A stretch of DNA of 64,000 nt from Carnegiea gigantea (taxonomy: Eukaryota > Streptophyta > Magnoliopsida > Caryophyllales > Cactaceae), in NCBI GenBank assembly GCA_029747015.1, contig JAKOGI010000107.1, forward strand, positions 503,606 through 567,605, in the 5' to 3' direction. A program made the translations under genes and the position numbers. The notes under the pieces were generated by a model that did no database searches, was not told the DNA's origin, and worked only from the letters and a program-made list of their open reading frames with translations. How positions within the stretch are numbered: the first letter of the stretch is position 1; the number at the start of each line of letters is the position of its first letter. Below are positions 23,733 through 35,810 of the stretch, one piece after another.

Positions 23733-24749
23733 TCAATCTCCTTTGACATATTTATTTTCATTGTCTGCAATAAATTCTTCTCCTTGAAGGTCACCAAGAC
23801 TAATCGAGCTACTTTCCATCATAAGATTTGTTTCTTCATAATCACTTTCTTCATGTTCATTGTCCAATATGGTTTCGATAATTTCTTTGTTATTATTTAG
23901 GGCTAGGTCTAATACATCATCTTTACTAAGCTCAACATAATCTAGGCGTCCCAAGGTTTTAATAAGCTTATTATTCTTCCTATTTTTGCATTCATTAGCA
24001 TAATATCCTACTTCTCAGTATGCCCAATATTTGCAGTTGTTGTTTCCTGCAGGACAACAGGCTGCTTTCCTAAAAAAGCTCCGTTTCTTAGGACTAAGCT
24101 TGTTATAATATTTCTTCTATATTTCTCTCCCCTTTGCTTATTAAAGCTCTTTTTTTTATAGAATTTTCTTTTCCTTCTTTTGTCAGGCTTCTTCTCCCAT
24201 TGGAGAGGCAAATACCAACAAGTTTAAGAACTATTTCTTCATCTTCTTTTGCTTTTGGAGATCAAGACATTGACCATTGACCCATTTTCTTAGATAAAAG
24301 ATTCTTCAACCAAGGGTATCAATGACATATGTTCTATCAAGCTATGCCATGTATTTTTCATTAATTATGGAATTTATCAGATATGGCAATTTATTATAGA
24401 ACATACCAGGATTAGTTTCATTATGCCCAATTTTGTAATAATATTGATTGAATTCAGCAATATAATTTTCTAGGTATCTCATATTCCATAATTCAATATT
24501 GTTAATGTTTCTTTGCCATTCTCTTACTTTTTCTTCATAATCAAGTTTAGCTCCAATAAATTCGATTTCAATTTCCTTAAATAAATTTCTGAATATAGCA
24601 ACTAGTGTTTCCATCGTTCTTAATGTATTTTTATCATCCTCACTTAATGAATTATACCAGTTAGTTACAGTGCTAGAAAAGCTATATTTGATATAGTTTA
24701 GGAAGTTTGCAGTAGTCCATGTAGTATTTAAGTTTAAAATACTATTCAT
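23733..24749 (-). pseudogene. Viral coat-protein region, unit 1
   Basis: The frame at 24342-24749 resembles the caulimovirid capsid core. It is followed by a Lys/Arg-rich stretch (24008-24211), a degenerate zinc-knuckle-like segment at about 23985-24055 in which Cys and His positions are changed, and an acidic tail (23733-23954). Basic, zinc-finger, then acidic is the usual coat-protein C-terminal layout. Stops and frameshifts separate the pieces. Confidence 0.7.
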
Positions 24750-25740
24750 TCCTTTTTTTCAATGCCCAAATATTTCTTCTCTATTACGGGCTCCATCAAT
24801 ATTTAAGACGTATCATGTTTGACTAATTGAGATAAGGTCAATTTCTTCAAAGGTCGTGATTTTCCTTCGGATGAACCCAAAAGAAAAATTGGTTGTATGT
24901 CATGGTGGAATGTAGCTAGGACTTATAAAATGCATGTTTCTTCTAGAAGATTCCCCAAATTCTTCATACTCAGGAACGACATTGTCAACTAGATTGGTCT
25001 ATGTCTCAGCTAAGTCGAGTTCTTTATCAATCTCATTGATCTCATCTTTAACAGTCATTTTATCATTTTTTTTATCCACTTTTCTTTTAATTTCTTCTAA
25101 TGATAACATACTGAGATCTTCTAATTTAATCAGATTCATCTCCTAATATATTTCTTCTTTTAAGTGAACATAGTTGGTCTTTTTATTATTATTAGACGGC
25201 ACGTCATGTTTATCACTAATTGCGCCTATGACTTTGTTTAATTCTTTTGGATTTTGTTCTTCCTCAAACATTTTTTTGTAGCTCCTCAAGAGTATATGGT
25301 TCATACTTCATCTTCTTTTTCTTTCTTTTCAGCTGATTTTTTACCAATTTTTTCTCCTATTTCTTTTTGAATTTTTATATCTTGTGAGGAAAACGGATTT
25401 TTGTTTTTTGGGTTTTGAAAATGATATTTATGCTAAAGTGGAGTACTAATACTTGGAGTAGATTTTCAACTATGTCTAACTTCATTAATAAGGGAAAGAT
25501 AGATTATAGTTAATTGATTCTTAAGTTCATTGACTTCAGCCTTAATTTTAACTAGTTCTACTTTTAATTGTAAAACTATATCAGTGGTATAGTTTAGTTG
25601 AGGTGCTGGTGAGGTAATACCTTCTGGTGAGTGAACAATGTATGAATAATTAGGACCGAGGCAAGCAGGTGATGATTCAAGTATTAATCACAGTTAATTA
25701 GCTTAATTTATCATTAATTAGCTTAATTATCTTAATTATT
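24750..25740 (-). pseudogene. Viral 5' reading region with coiled-coil-like segments
   Basis: Reverse-strand fragments upstream of the coat-protein core include a Lys/Glu-rich helical stretch (about 25010-25140) and a heptad-like segment (about 25480-25600). They could be the N-terminal part of the viral ORF 1 product. No family signature is visible and the frames are broken. Confidence 0.4.
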
Positions 25741-25750
25741 TTTAATCAGG

Positions 25751-25764
25751 TGGCTTTGATACCA
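25751..25764 (-). other. Viral primer-binding site for tRNA-Met
   Basis: The reverse strand reads TGGTATCAAAGCCA, 13 of 14 bases matching the tRNA-Met complement used by all caulimovirids. It defines the start of the viral minus strand and shows that the integrated copy begins near the conventional genome origin. Confidence 0.75.
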
Positions 25765-26035
25765 GATCAAAAAGGACTTCGAGTACTATTAATGAGCAAA
25801 AAATCACATACAAAATTTTTAATTTTTTGAAAGTAAGTTTTTAAGGATTTGAGCTAAAATACAAGTATGCAAAAGTTCAAGGATTTTCAAATAAATTTCA
25901 ACAGTGATTTGTCCCCAAATGTTAAAGGTGCAATAACTCAATGGACCTGATTGTGACTTTTTTAAAAGGTTGGTCCTGCAAATAAAAACACCAAAGTTCG
26001 ATGTACCCAAATGTAAATTACCCTCTCTCAATCTC

Positions 26036-27880
26036 TCCTCTCTCTAAATGATGTCATGTTCAGGTGCTTACGTTTCCTTGTAGGAATCTATTAAAAATGT
26101 TACAAGCTGTAAAGTATCATGAGATTTTAAGTTTTAACCACTATCAATATTGTAAACCAACATTAGTCAAAATGAACAGTAGCCTTTCAACAACGAAGAC
26201 AACATAAGAGGGTAAAAGATAACAAATCATATGTTAAAAACAGTCTGCATATCTAGCTACAAACAGTCCCTAAAATAGAGATAATTAAAGTAAATGTATT
26301 ATGACATAACTTTTACATTTTAATCAACCTTAAGAATTCGAACCAGCTGGCATATCCATTCTCATTCTCTCCGTCATCCGGATCTTCAGTGTGACAATAA
26401 TTGAGATTACTATGATGGTACTAATCATTGATATCAACAAATCTTCTCAACATAAATAACGAGTTGAGCTATTTCATCCAAAACAGTATCATCCGTATCT
26501 CCATCAATACGCAAGACAGGAACAAGCTCCAATCAATCATCCCCCATATCAAAGACGTCCGTGACCCTAACTGGTAGGGGAATAAACCGTTCATGGTGTT
26601 CCATTTTGGATAAATAGTATAGCTGGAATGCAAACACAAACGGCTCATCGTGCAAACGATCACCATTATGTATCAGATGAGAAAAGTTGATGAGAGCAAA
26701 ACGCGCGCTTATCTCGTTTCGACGCTCTAGCATGTCTGGAATCAACCCAGTCACATGTAAACAAGACAACTTTGAATATGCTATTGTAATTCATCTCAAT
26801 GACTACATTTAGCGCCCTTAGTACATAACATCACTAAGAACAGGTCGCCTGTCACTAATACTTGCATAGCTTCATGTCTGTGCAACTAGTATAACCCTAA
26901 AATTTTGAGTTTTCTTATTCCTTTCATACTCTTTGGTCCAAAATCTACAACCAATATTCACTTCAAAACTTGAAATCACCTAGTTATAGGCAAGGGGCCC
27001 TTCACTAATGATTTGATGTCCATTGTGATTATGTCATCATCTTCATTGTTTGTATCATCTACCTCTAATAGGTAAAATAAACTATAATCAGTAATATCAA
27101 GTAAATATTATTTGTATTCAACGGTCAACAGTAATAAAAATTTACAACATTTCTCAACCATTTAAAAAAACTGTTCATTATGCAAACGATGTAATTCATG
27201 TGTTGGTAGTTGACATCTCCAATTAACTCTCTTGAGATGCGCAATATGATCTCTATAAGTTATTCAATTAAAGATTAGTATATCTAGCCACAAAGATTCA
27301 TCAGTAATATGATGAAGAAATGAGTTGTTTACACTTATCTTCTTAAAGACTCGATTTCTTTGGAGTCATAAATAAAAAGCATGACTTGATGTGTTTTACT
27401 TCATTTTTTCATCCATATTAATCCTTCAATTCTTCTATAAGGTTGTACAATTTGGAAAAAGAAATGAGTCCCAACTGTTGTTCGTTGCGGTACTGTCTAC
27501 ATGATTCCTAGTAGAACTTAAAGATCCAATCTTTACATCTTCTAAGTATCAAGAGTAGAACACTATGCATTTCTTCACATTATATGCTTCTGCCATGCAT
27601 TTAGGTCATGCTTTATTATACATGTCTCCATTTAAAATGAACAAACAACTAATAGAGAAAAACTTTCTTGAAGTTATTTAGGGAATAACGTAATTAGATT
27701 TAATAATACGAAGCATTGAGTTCAATTCACTTATCTCTCCATTGAGTACATCCATCTCTATAGAATTAGGCCACAAAGTTTAGCTCCATTGGCCAAATGA
27801 ACAACTAGATGCACCAAATGGTGAAAGATGTCTGTGGAAAGATCTTTTCTATATTGGAAAGAGTTACAATGATCGCGTCC
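26036..27880 (-). pseudogene. Old CACTA TNP2 fragment (DUF4218-DUF4216 part), unit 2
   Basis: The block is shared with 44144-45975 and, for its right part, with 862-1790. The reverse strand at about 27700-27870 matches the DUF4218 region (the WMYS neighbourhood seen at 1576-1815). The frame at 26533-26769 (EPFVFAFQ, VTDVFDMGD) looks like a degenerate DUF4216. At about 27893 it joins abruptly to MITE sequence that in unit 1 lies near 8168, a deletion of roughly 6.4 kb relative to unit 1 that removes the transposase N-terminal part. Confidence 0.65.
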
Positions 27881-27892
27881 TCAAGTAATTCA

Positions 27893-28651
27893 AGCTCTTG
27901 TACAAAGGTGTTATAACTTATAAATTGTGAAAACCATTCGATTACCCATAATTTTCAATATTAGAACTTTACCATTCATAATTGATTCTATTAATTGAAA
28001 CATTGATGACTTTAAATCATTTAATATGTTACTTCTAATTAAAATAAAACACTTAAAAGGTGTCTTGTCGTAAGACATACATCAACATCAAATAGAACGA
28101 TAGAGAGACACAAGTCTTATTTGAGCCAACGAGCAAGAGGCAGAGAAAGATTGCAACTTGGCTAGTGATCCACCATAAAATAATTGAAAATGGGGTTAAC
28201 TACTCTTTATCCCTTAAAATATGATGCCTAAAATTAAAAATTTAACTCAAATAAAAACTAATCAAATATAAGGGTTGAGAAATCCAAAAATGGGAGAAAA
28301 GAGAGAAAATTTTTTTTTAAAAAAAAACCCCTACATATCTAGCGCTCATGCAAGAATGGGACAAATTAACACTTGGTGAGGAAGAATGAGAGAAAAAGAG
28401 GAAGGGATGAGTTATGCATTCTAATACGCTTGATTTTCCAAAGCTCTAGCTGATGCGGGGGTATTTTCTCCTTTAATTATTTGAAACGTTAAGATGTTGT
28501 GGCGGGGAACAAATTTTGTGAATTGAATTTATATGTGATGTTTCCTTTTATGACTTCAGAAATCACAGACAAAATAGGTAAAACATGAATCTTACTAATT
28601 CAAGAATATTGGGTACAAATATCAAATTAATGAGTTCATGTACCAACCCAT
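27893..28651. other. Truncated MITE plus thionin upstream region, unit 2
   Basis: This corresponds to 8168-9146 in unit 1, with only the right part of the MITE left. No gene is seen. From 27721 to 28892 the sequence is identical by eye to 45817-46988. Confidence 0.65.
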
Positions 28652-28659
28652 TATATAAA
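28652..28659 (+). promoter_or_regulatory. TATA box of thionin-like gene 2
   Basis: TATATAAA lies 110 bp before the ATG. Confidence 0.75.
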
Positions 28660-28761
28660 TCCCACATAACATGACAATCGACATACACGCTTAATTATCT
28701 AACAAACCCACTTGGTAGCAATTCTATACCTTCAAACTTCCTAGAAAGAGGACAAAAGTGA

Positions 28762-29784
28762 ATGGAAAAAATGAGAATGACAGGAGGAGTGATTGTATTT
28801 TTGCTAATGTCAACAGTTATACTCCAATCTACAACAGCCTTTGATTTAGGTTGTTATAAAGACTGCCTTATACCTTGTCTAAGCCATGGAGTAGAAGGCC
28901 TAATTGTTTGTTTCATAACATGCAAAAAGAAATGCAGTGGTGGCATATTGGGTGCTCCTGATAACTCTAACCAACAATATTGCCTACTTGGTTGTGCCGC
29001 TACTTCATGCCCACACTTGAATAACAATCAAGGACACATAATAGGTTCAACTCTTCTTCTACCCTTTTTAAAATTTGCTAATTGAAGGATTTATGTAAAT
29101 TTAGATTAGTTTTGATGAATGGAACTTGCTCTTACTTTGTGGCTTGTGATGGACATATGGTGGTATTATGTCAAATACATAACAATAACGTGGGATATAG
29201 TCTCGATAGAACCCTTGAGAGAAGAGATGCCTAGGTTGCATTGCTTACCTTTGAAATAAATAAATAAATGTCCTTCATAACATGTGTCATATACAACTAT
29301 GCGGTCAAGGGATTATGTTGGTTTAATTGAGATTCGAGTTTAAGTGTATCGGCTTGTTAACTATCAAATTTACCATTCAGAATCGACCTAATTAAGGTGG
29401 TTCACGAATTTGTAACTTGATTTCAATATGCCTTAACTCTCTATCATACTAGTTCAACAAAGTCAGTATAATGTTTTCTCTTTCTCCCTTTCTTGTTCTC
29501 TTTTCTGGAATTGAAATTAGTAGAAGAAATGAGTAACAAATCTCATCTACCAAACCAATTAAACCCATTGACTAATAACGTATACACTAAGTTGTGCAGA
29601 TACTGCTATTTTGATTTTCGTGCATCATGGTTAAAAGGTTTAGTTGTCACCCTACCTTGAGTCAAGTTTTTGTCCCCCCTTTTTTTGGATATAATAGTGG
29701 TCTATGTGATTCTATTTTGCAGCTAAAGAGGAGGTGGAGCGTTGCCTTGATCCTTGTGGCACAGCATGCAAGAAGTACCATTGA
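28762..29784 (+). CDS. Thionin-like cysteine-rich secreted peptide, copy 2 (two exons)
   Basis: Exon 1 is 28762-29044 and exon 2 is 29723-29784, with GT-AG intron ends and the same phase as copy 1. The product has 114 residues, a signal peptide and all 12 cysteines. Relative to copy 1 it carries T7, S23, T25, H92 and R101. Its intron and 3' flank are the most diverged of the three copies, in line with the different history of this unit downstream. AATAAA follows the stop by three bases. It is predicted to be secreted with the same family-inferred defence role. Confidence 0.88.
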
Positions 29785-31172
29785 TCAATAAAGGATGCAC
29801 TTAGCTCTTGAATTTTCTAATTAATTAATATTTAATAAACTAGAGATCATCTGGTCTGTTTTAGTTCATTGACAAACTATCTTTGCAAAGTTGTGCTTGC
29901 AACAACAATAAACCTCTGGAGTTGGGTTCTAAAAGAAAGTTATTAACTTAATCTCCTATGTTGGCGCGTATGTTTCATATCATGGTGATTAGAATCACCA
30001 CAATAACATTTATTGGCTATTACACATTTGCCTTCGTAGGTTTTGTTGTCGTAGCTTGCCATGGCGATTCACAAGATGCTGGTATATAAACAATCGCCGC
30101 AATAAGTGCATATTAGTTGAGCAATCCTTTACGCATTGTAATCGCCATCTATGTTAAATTTCCCCTTGCAATAACAAATACCTGGAGCAGCTATAATTTT
30201 TATTAAAAAATGTCAAGCCGCCACTACATAAGTTAACTAATAACAAAGGGATCATTTATGAAGCAATTGTAATCTCCACCATAGCCGTCTTTCCCGCTAT
30301 AATGTGAGCTAACTAAAGCTATTGTTATCCCTGCTTAGTGCATGGAAGTGCCAAATAAAGCTATTGTAATTGCCACTGTATGCTTGGAGGTTCCCCAATA
30401 ATGGCTCTATTATGACAATTCTAAGATGACTAATATCGATGCAAATGATCATGTTCAAATATACTGTACATAGGTAGTAGAGAATGATAGCTTTCTATAA
30501 GATGGCCAAATAAAACCATCACAATATACAGACAAAAGTTAGCCTTAAATAAATTATCATTGCAAATTGTACTTAAAACATTAAACCATCATATAATTAA
30601 AGTTTACACAATCCTGAATATCCAAAATGCATCGAAAGAAATTGTACCATGTCCAATGTACGTCAATTATTACATGTGCAAATATCCAGAAGGACATTAC
30701 ATAGAAATAAATTTGGTCTTTAGCTTGAAATTTTGCCCTTTAGTGAATGTTGAAGTTGCATTACCTAAAAGTACAACCACCACTATCAGTATAACATAAA
30801 ATAATAAAAAAATATTAAAAAATATTTGTTGACATTGACGATAATTCCAATTCAATAGCTATAGAGAATTAGGGCAATGCATATAATGAAAGTATAATAG
30901 CAAGATAACGAATGCATCAAGTCAGAAATGAGTTAACCTGAACAATGATATAGTAATGAAACTTGACTTACTAATAATTACGATCATCCAGTACAATCTT
31001 ACGAGATATATATTGGGGAGTTCCCAAAATAATTATAACAAAAAGAGAGCCAGAATATAAGAAAATAAGTCAAATACGTCCTTATTGTCCAATTAAATCA
31101 AATCTCGCCAAAAAGATTTCCAATGCACGCTTCATCAAAGTCCCTAGTACCTCATGGCTGCAGCATAACCAA
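29785..31172. repeat. Thionin 3' flank, unit 2
   Basis: This is homologous to 10282-11346 and to the first 861 bases of the window. It has the same GCGATTA/TAATCGC words and no supported gene. Confidence 0.6.
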
Positions 31173-31643
31173 CACTACAAAAAAACACACCATTAAGGAC
31201 AAGAAATCTCGTCACAAAAGGTTCTGGAACTCATCGTAGAAGTTATTCGCGACGAGAAACGCGCCTCATCGCCACTCGTCTCAAAAGATATGGTCGTTAA
31301 TGACTGTGTTGCATCTGCGAGCAGTTCAGCTTACTCGTCATAATTTATATGTTTTGGGATGAGGTTTGTACCTCGTCGTAGTTGTTGGTAACCTTTTGCG
31401 ACGAGAGACTGCGCTCATCCCCATTGTTGTTCTATTGCAACGAGTTTCCCTTCTCTTCACCAATGTTATCAGTTGTTCAACGAACACTCTGCTCACACCC
31501 ATAAGAATTGAAGTCATATTTTTTTGTCCCCTATTATAAACTACTTTATGACGTGTATATGTAATATGTTTCAATTCATACAAAAATATATATACATAAA
31601 AAAATCTGAATGAACTTAAAGAAATTCAATATGTTAAGTGATA

Positions 31644-31646
<3 letters not shown>

Positions 31647-31706
<60 letters not shown>
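31647..31706. repeat. (AT)30 microsatellite
   Basis: A pure AT dinucleotide run of 60 bp near the left end of the CACTA element. Confidence 0.98.
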
Positions 31707-31709
<3 letters not shown>

Positions 31710-31954
31710 ACGTTGATACCCAAAACATAGGTATAGTACATCATTAGTTTGCTAAGCAATGCAAGTACATACATAATTGTCTTAGCGCTAATCTCAAAAA
31801 GGAAAAAAAAACATGCATTTGCTGTGCATCAGTAAAAGCATGTCTATCTTGTACCATCCTCCAAAAGTATTTTTGCCCAAAAAATTCATATTTCACCTGC
31901 AAAAAGTACCACAAATTAAAATTCATAGAGAGGACATATAAAACCCAGGAAGAC

Positions 31955-32345
31955 ATCAACTTGGTCATGATCAAATTCCAAGCCTACCTGTGCAACAACC
32001 CAAAAAAAAAATGAAGGGACAGTGTAGAACTTACAAAGAGAGGCCGCAATGCATCATCAGATACCAAGCATGTCATAGATAGAGAGGATATATAAAATTT
32101 AAAAAAATTTGATGAATGTGCATTTTGAAGACATCAACACCAATCCTGCCTATGCAACAACCCAAAAACATCAAGGGACAGTGCAGAACGTACAGCATGA
32201 AAGAAGTGTCCAAAAACTCCTTAGTTTACCTGCCATTGAACTTGGTGATGATCAGATACCAAACCTGCGCATGCAACAACCCTAAGAGAGGAAGAATTGA
32301 CAGTACATATCGATACCTAATCATCTTGGTCATGATCAGATCCAG
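31955..32345. repeat. Degenerate ~115-bp direct repeats downstream of the TNPA-like gene
   Basis: GCAACAACCC occurs at about 31992, 32153 and 32273. It is preceded each time by a TGATCA(A/G)AT-type or ATCAACACCAAT stretch and followed in the first two by AAGGGACAGTG(T/C)AGAAC. The TGGTCATGATCAGATCC at the end of the TNPA-like coding sequence (32329-32343) appears to be the source word. Confidence 0.5.
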
Positions 32346-35300
32346 AGGTAGCACCACCCATCGAGGCATCTGATGGTGATTTGGTAGACATCACCATTTC
32401 AACAACAATTCTCATTTGATCTTCTAGCTTTTTTATCTCCCTATTATGGGCATCCTCCAAGTCATCTATACGTTTATGTAACGAAACGTTCTCTTTCTCC
32501 TTAGCACGAAGCTGAGCTTGAAGCTCAGCTCTACTTGGAAGTGGCCCTCTCACATCCTTGGGCTTCATACCGTATCCAAAGCATGCGACGTGATTGCGGT
32601 CTTGTGGCCCAAAACAACCCTCTGCCAATTCAAATGCGGAGTAATGCGGGTTCTCTTTTGATTTGGTTATGATCTCTTCCTGTAGATGCATAAAAATTGT
32701 AGATGCATAAAAATTTTAGCTTCAAGAAGCATCATTCAGCCAAAGCATACACATAGACATCAATATTTCTATGTTCTAACATTTATAATTGCTTCTGATG
32801 ATTTTTGCACGAAATGGATCTGGTGTTAGCAGCCAGCAAACTAGCAGAGTGCCAGAAGACAATTGCAGCACTCGGAAAGACACTGAAACCCGTCATAACC
32901 TTCGATGATCTCTTCTTGGAATTGGACAAGCTTGCAACAACATATAATTCTCTTTATTCACTATCACCGTTTCTAGTTTGGGTGCTGAACATAATAGTAA
33001 ATGCAGTCATACTGAAATTTTGGGCACACCAAAAACAGACATAGAACATAGGGCCTTGTAACTCACTGAGCTCGGCCAAAGTCCCTACCCTCCATTAATG
33101 GCAGTCCACATGAATCCCAAACGAGCAACAACAGATAACCCAAAAACTTAGACGAAGAAGAAAATCTAAACTCAACAGAATGCAATTAAAACCCAGATTA
33201 CAGTTGTGAAATTAGAGCAGTGGAAGCGATCAGAATTAAACTTTATTAACCTTCTCTGACAGCATTAATGGCAGAAAAGTGAAATTCAAAAATAGGGCAA
33301 CCCTGAACAATGTTACATAACACAGATAAAAGGAAAGAAACAGAAGCAGGAGACAGGACACTAATATCCAAGAAGAATTCACGAGAAAAACAAAAATAAA
33401 TACTGCTCTCACAGTCATTCATCTTTTTTAATTGATTGGCATAAGTTGATTAAAAAGTAGAACATCATGAACAAAAAGAAAAGAAATATCCCTATTGATT
33501 AACACTTACAATCATGTTGAAAAGAAGAGGGATAAGATTCATGACTATCCCTGTTGGTTGCAAGCACATGATATTGAAATCACATATATAATTAGAACTA
33601 GATTTTCATCCACACATGATCAACAAACTCGACAAAATACTCACTCATAAAACATATATCAATCGAGATCCAAGGCCCTGAGAAAATTCAGTTCATATCA
33701 ATTCAATAGTTCTGTGGGGAAGAATGTTTGCCATTCATGGGATCCAGCCAATAGATTCAAATGTATTATGGTGAAGAACCCAGCAATGACAAAAGATAGC
33801 AAATTTCCTTATGTTCAAGGCCAGAGCAAGATAACTTTGCCATTACCAGTAACTTGAAATGTAAAAAAGAATAAGAAATCAGAAAATGAACCCGAATAAA
33901 ATGGGCAGGCTAAATTACCAACTTGTTACAAGATTCCTCATCTAATGTGCCAGACTTTTGTTGACGTGTTTCCTTAAATATCTCAGCAACTGTTGGCAAA
34001 TTCCCATCTTTACCACCCTAAAACCAGCGAACATGCATCAGCTATATTGTAATTTAATAACCTAAGAAAGTAAACAAGTTATTAGCACATTTACCAATTT
34101 ATCATATATAATTTGTCGAAATGGTGTACTGCCAGTACGATGAAGCATTCTTAAGTTGCTTCGATTCTCTGAGGTACGACGGCTCACTTCCTACAAAATG
34201 ATAACCATTATGACCGGTAAAAAGAAGGGAAAAAAGGAGAAAAATAACACAAAGTGTCAAATGCAATCTTAACCAACATACCAGAAAATCATCATTGAAG
34301 AAATGTTCATCTAGTAACCATTTTCAATCCTCAGGCGAGATACCCCTAGGCACTTTTTGCATTGCACGTTCTTTAGATTTTGCAGACTTTATATAACGTT
34401 GCATCAAGCTTCCTCTCCATTTATGCCACAAATTCTTCATATGATCCAGCGTAGCATTACGATCAATCTCACAATCTTTACCCTTGAATTTGTCCTTCAT
34501 TAATAAAATGAGATGTCATTGATATACTAATTAAATAGTTCAATAAACTTAATTAAAAAAAGACAGCAACATTAATGTTAATTGAAATATGAGATGGTCA
34601 TGTGATTACCAAAATAGCAGCCCACATATGCTCTTTTGCATTCTCATCAATCTCATTCCAAGAACGTCCACGGATAGGACATACATTGGGATCTCGAACC
34701 AATTTACCTATATGCCTTGTTATTATCTTATGGTTGGCACCAACTGGACCATTATGAAAGTAAGTGACTTCAAGCTTCTCTCCATTCTTCAAATTTGACA
34801 ATTGCTTACACTTGTTTGGACCACGCAGCCTTTGATTCGCTCGTCTTTTTCTTTTTAAGTTATTTGTACCAAAACCTATGAAAATTTTTACGTAGCATCA
34901 TAATCAAAAAATACTGCATGAAGCGTTCAAGAAAAATCCTAATCCCTAAAATCTGCACCAAATGGTAAATCATAAAAATAGAGAACAACGAAAAAGAAAA
35001 TGACCATAGCTGAGGAAGATCCAAAGCTGAGATAATGCAAGCACCAGTGCAGGCAGCAGAGGCAATTTGATAGACAGTACACCCATCATTATAAGAGGGA
35101 ATGTAAGATGTACATTTAAAAAAAAAAAAAAGAGGCATTAGAGGAAGGAGAGGGAGAGATAGATGGGGCATATTGCTAAGGAAACTAATCAGAGTTAGTG
35201 TTTTACCTGAATCATCAACAGATTCCACAGCATTAGCACCTTCGATGTTGTCTCCAACTTCTTGAACATTATCTCTGTTATCAAAATCTTCATGAACTCT

Positions 35301-35525
35301 AATATTGGCATTCGTGGGCTCCATGTCTTGGCCAACTTCATTAACAAATTGGTATGAGGTTTGGCCAACAGTCTTGCTCTTAGTACTTGCTATTTGGTCA
35401 GACTGTGTACTGCTGCGAGTTATCCTTCCAGACAAGGGAACTTGTTTTTCTTTCGGTTGCTTCATGCTTTTCTTCATTAAACTGCCTGGAGGTAAATAAA
35501 CACGACCTTTGTTGGAAGTAGCCAT
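32317..35525 (-). pseudogene. TNPA-like (Plant_tran, Ptta/En/Spm) second gene of the CACTA element
   Basis: The frame starts at ATG 35525 (MATSNKGRVYLPPG). Plausible exons are 35525-35207 (donor GTAAAA), 34875-34610 (acceptor CATAG, donor GTAATC; contains RGPNK and CPIRGRSWNEI motifs of the PF03004 family), about 34498-34280, about 34195-34105, about 34020-33925, and a last exon 32691-32317 with a coiled coil and an acidic SDHDQDD tail. Family members bind subterminal repeats of their element. A TGA replaces a Trp codon in the third exon (near 34320), so the copy is probably defective. The exon limits are inferred from splice-like sites. Confidence 0.75.
32808..33042 (+). pseudogene. Captured fragment resembling a filament-like plant protein (FPP)
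   Basis: On the strand opposite the transposon genes, and within the largest intron of the TNPA-like gene, the frame reads LAASKLAECQKTIAALGKTLK at its start. This closely resembles the conserved (A)A(S/A)-KLAECQETI-LGKQLK motif near the C-terminus of FPP coiled-coil proteins (PF05911). The similarity fades after about 45 codons. The base before it is GCAC rather than a GCAG acceptor, so the splice site looks lost. This is a gene piece carried by the CACTA element, not a functional gene. Confidence 0.6.
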
Positions 35526-35810
35526 TCAGACCTGCGTCAACAAGTAGTAGAAGTCAATATCATAAAATTCCATGTTTTACAAAAAAATAAAAGAGGCACT
35601 CTAACAGAGACCTGCATCAATTAGTAGCCATTCAGACACTCTGACACAAATAACAGAGACCACAAATTCCACGTGAGAAATAAAGTACATAAACTGAACC
35701 ATCAAAAGCAAAATCTTTATAACAATATTAAGCTACCCCATCAAAAGGTTTACAACAAAATTAAGCTGCCCCTTCAAATCTGCAATGTTTAGAAAAGATT
35801 AAATGCAATC

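Larger units (their letters stand above)
18091..26030 (-). mobile_element. Endogenous pararetrovirus (Caulimoviridae) insertion, unit 1
   Basis: This block of about 7.9 kb is absent from the equivalent place in unit 2 (about 44140) and present in unit 3 from about 55666. Read on the reverse strand it has a tRNA-Met primer site (25751-25764), coat-protein, movement-protein, protease, RT and RNase H regions, a downstream reading region, then a TATA box and a polyadenylation signal. That is close to one full genome length of a plant pararetrovirus. Every gene is interrupted by stops or frameshifts, and a 1369-bp insertion splits the RT. It is an inactive fossil. The ends are approximate; direct repeats of ACTTTGGTACCTC occur near the left edge (about 18103 and 18162). 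Confidence 0.88.

Noticed and set aside
31955..32345. CRISPR-like repeat array
   Set aside because: The repeats are degenerate, about 115 bp apart with no regular spacers, in a plant transposon; they fit local duplication.
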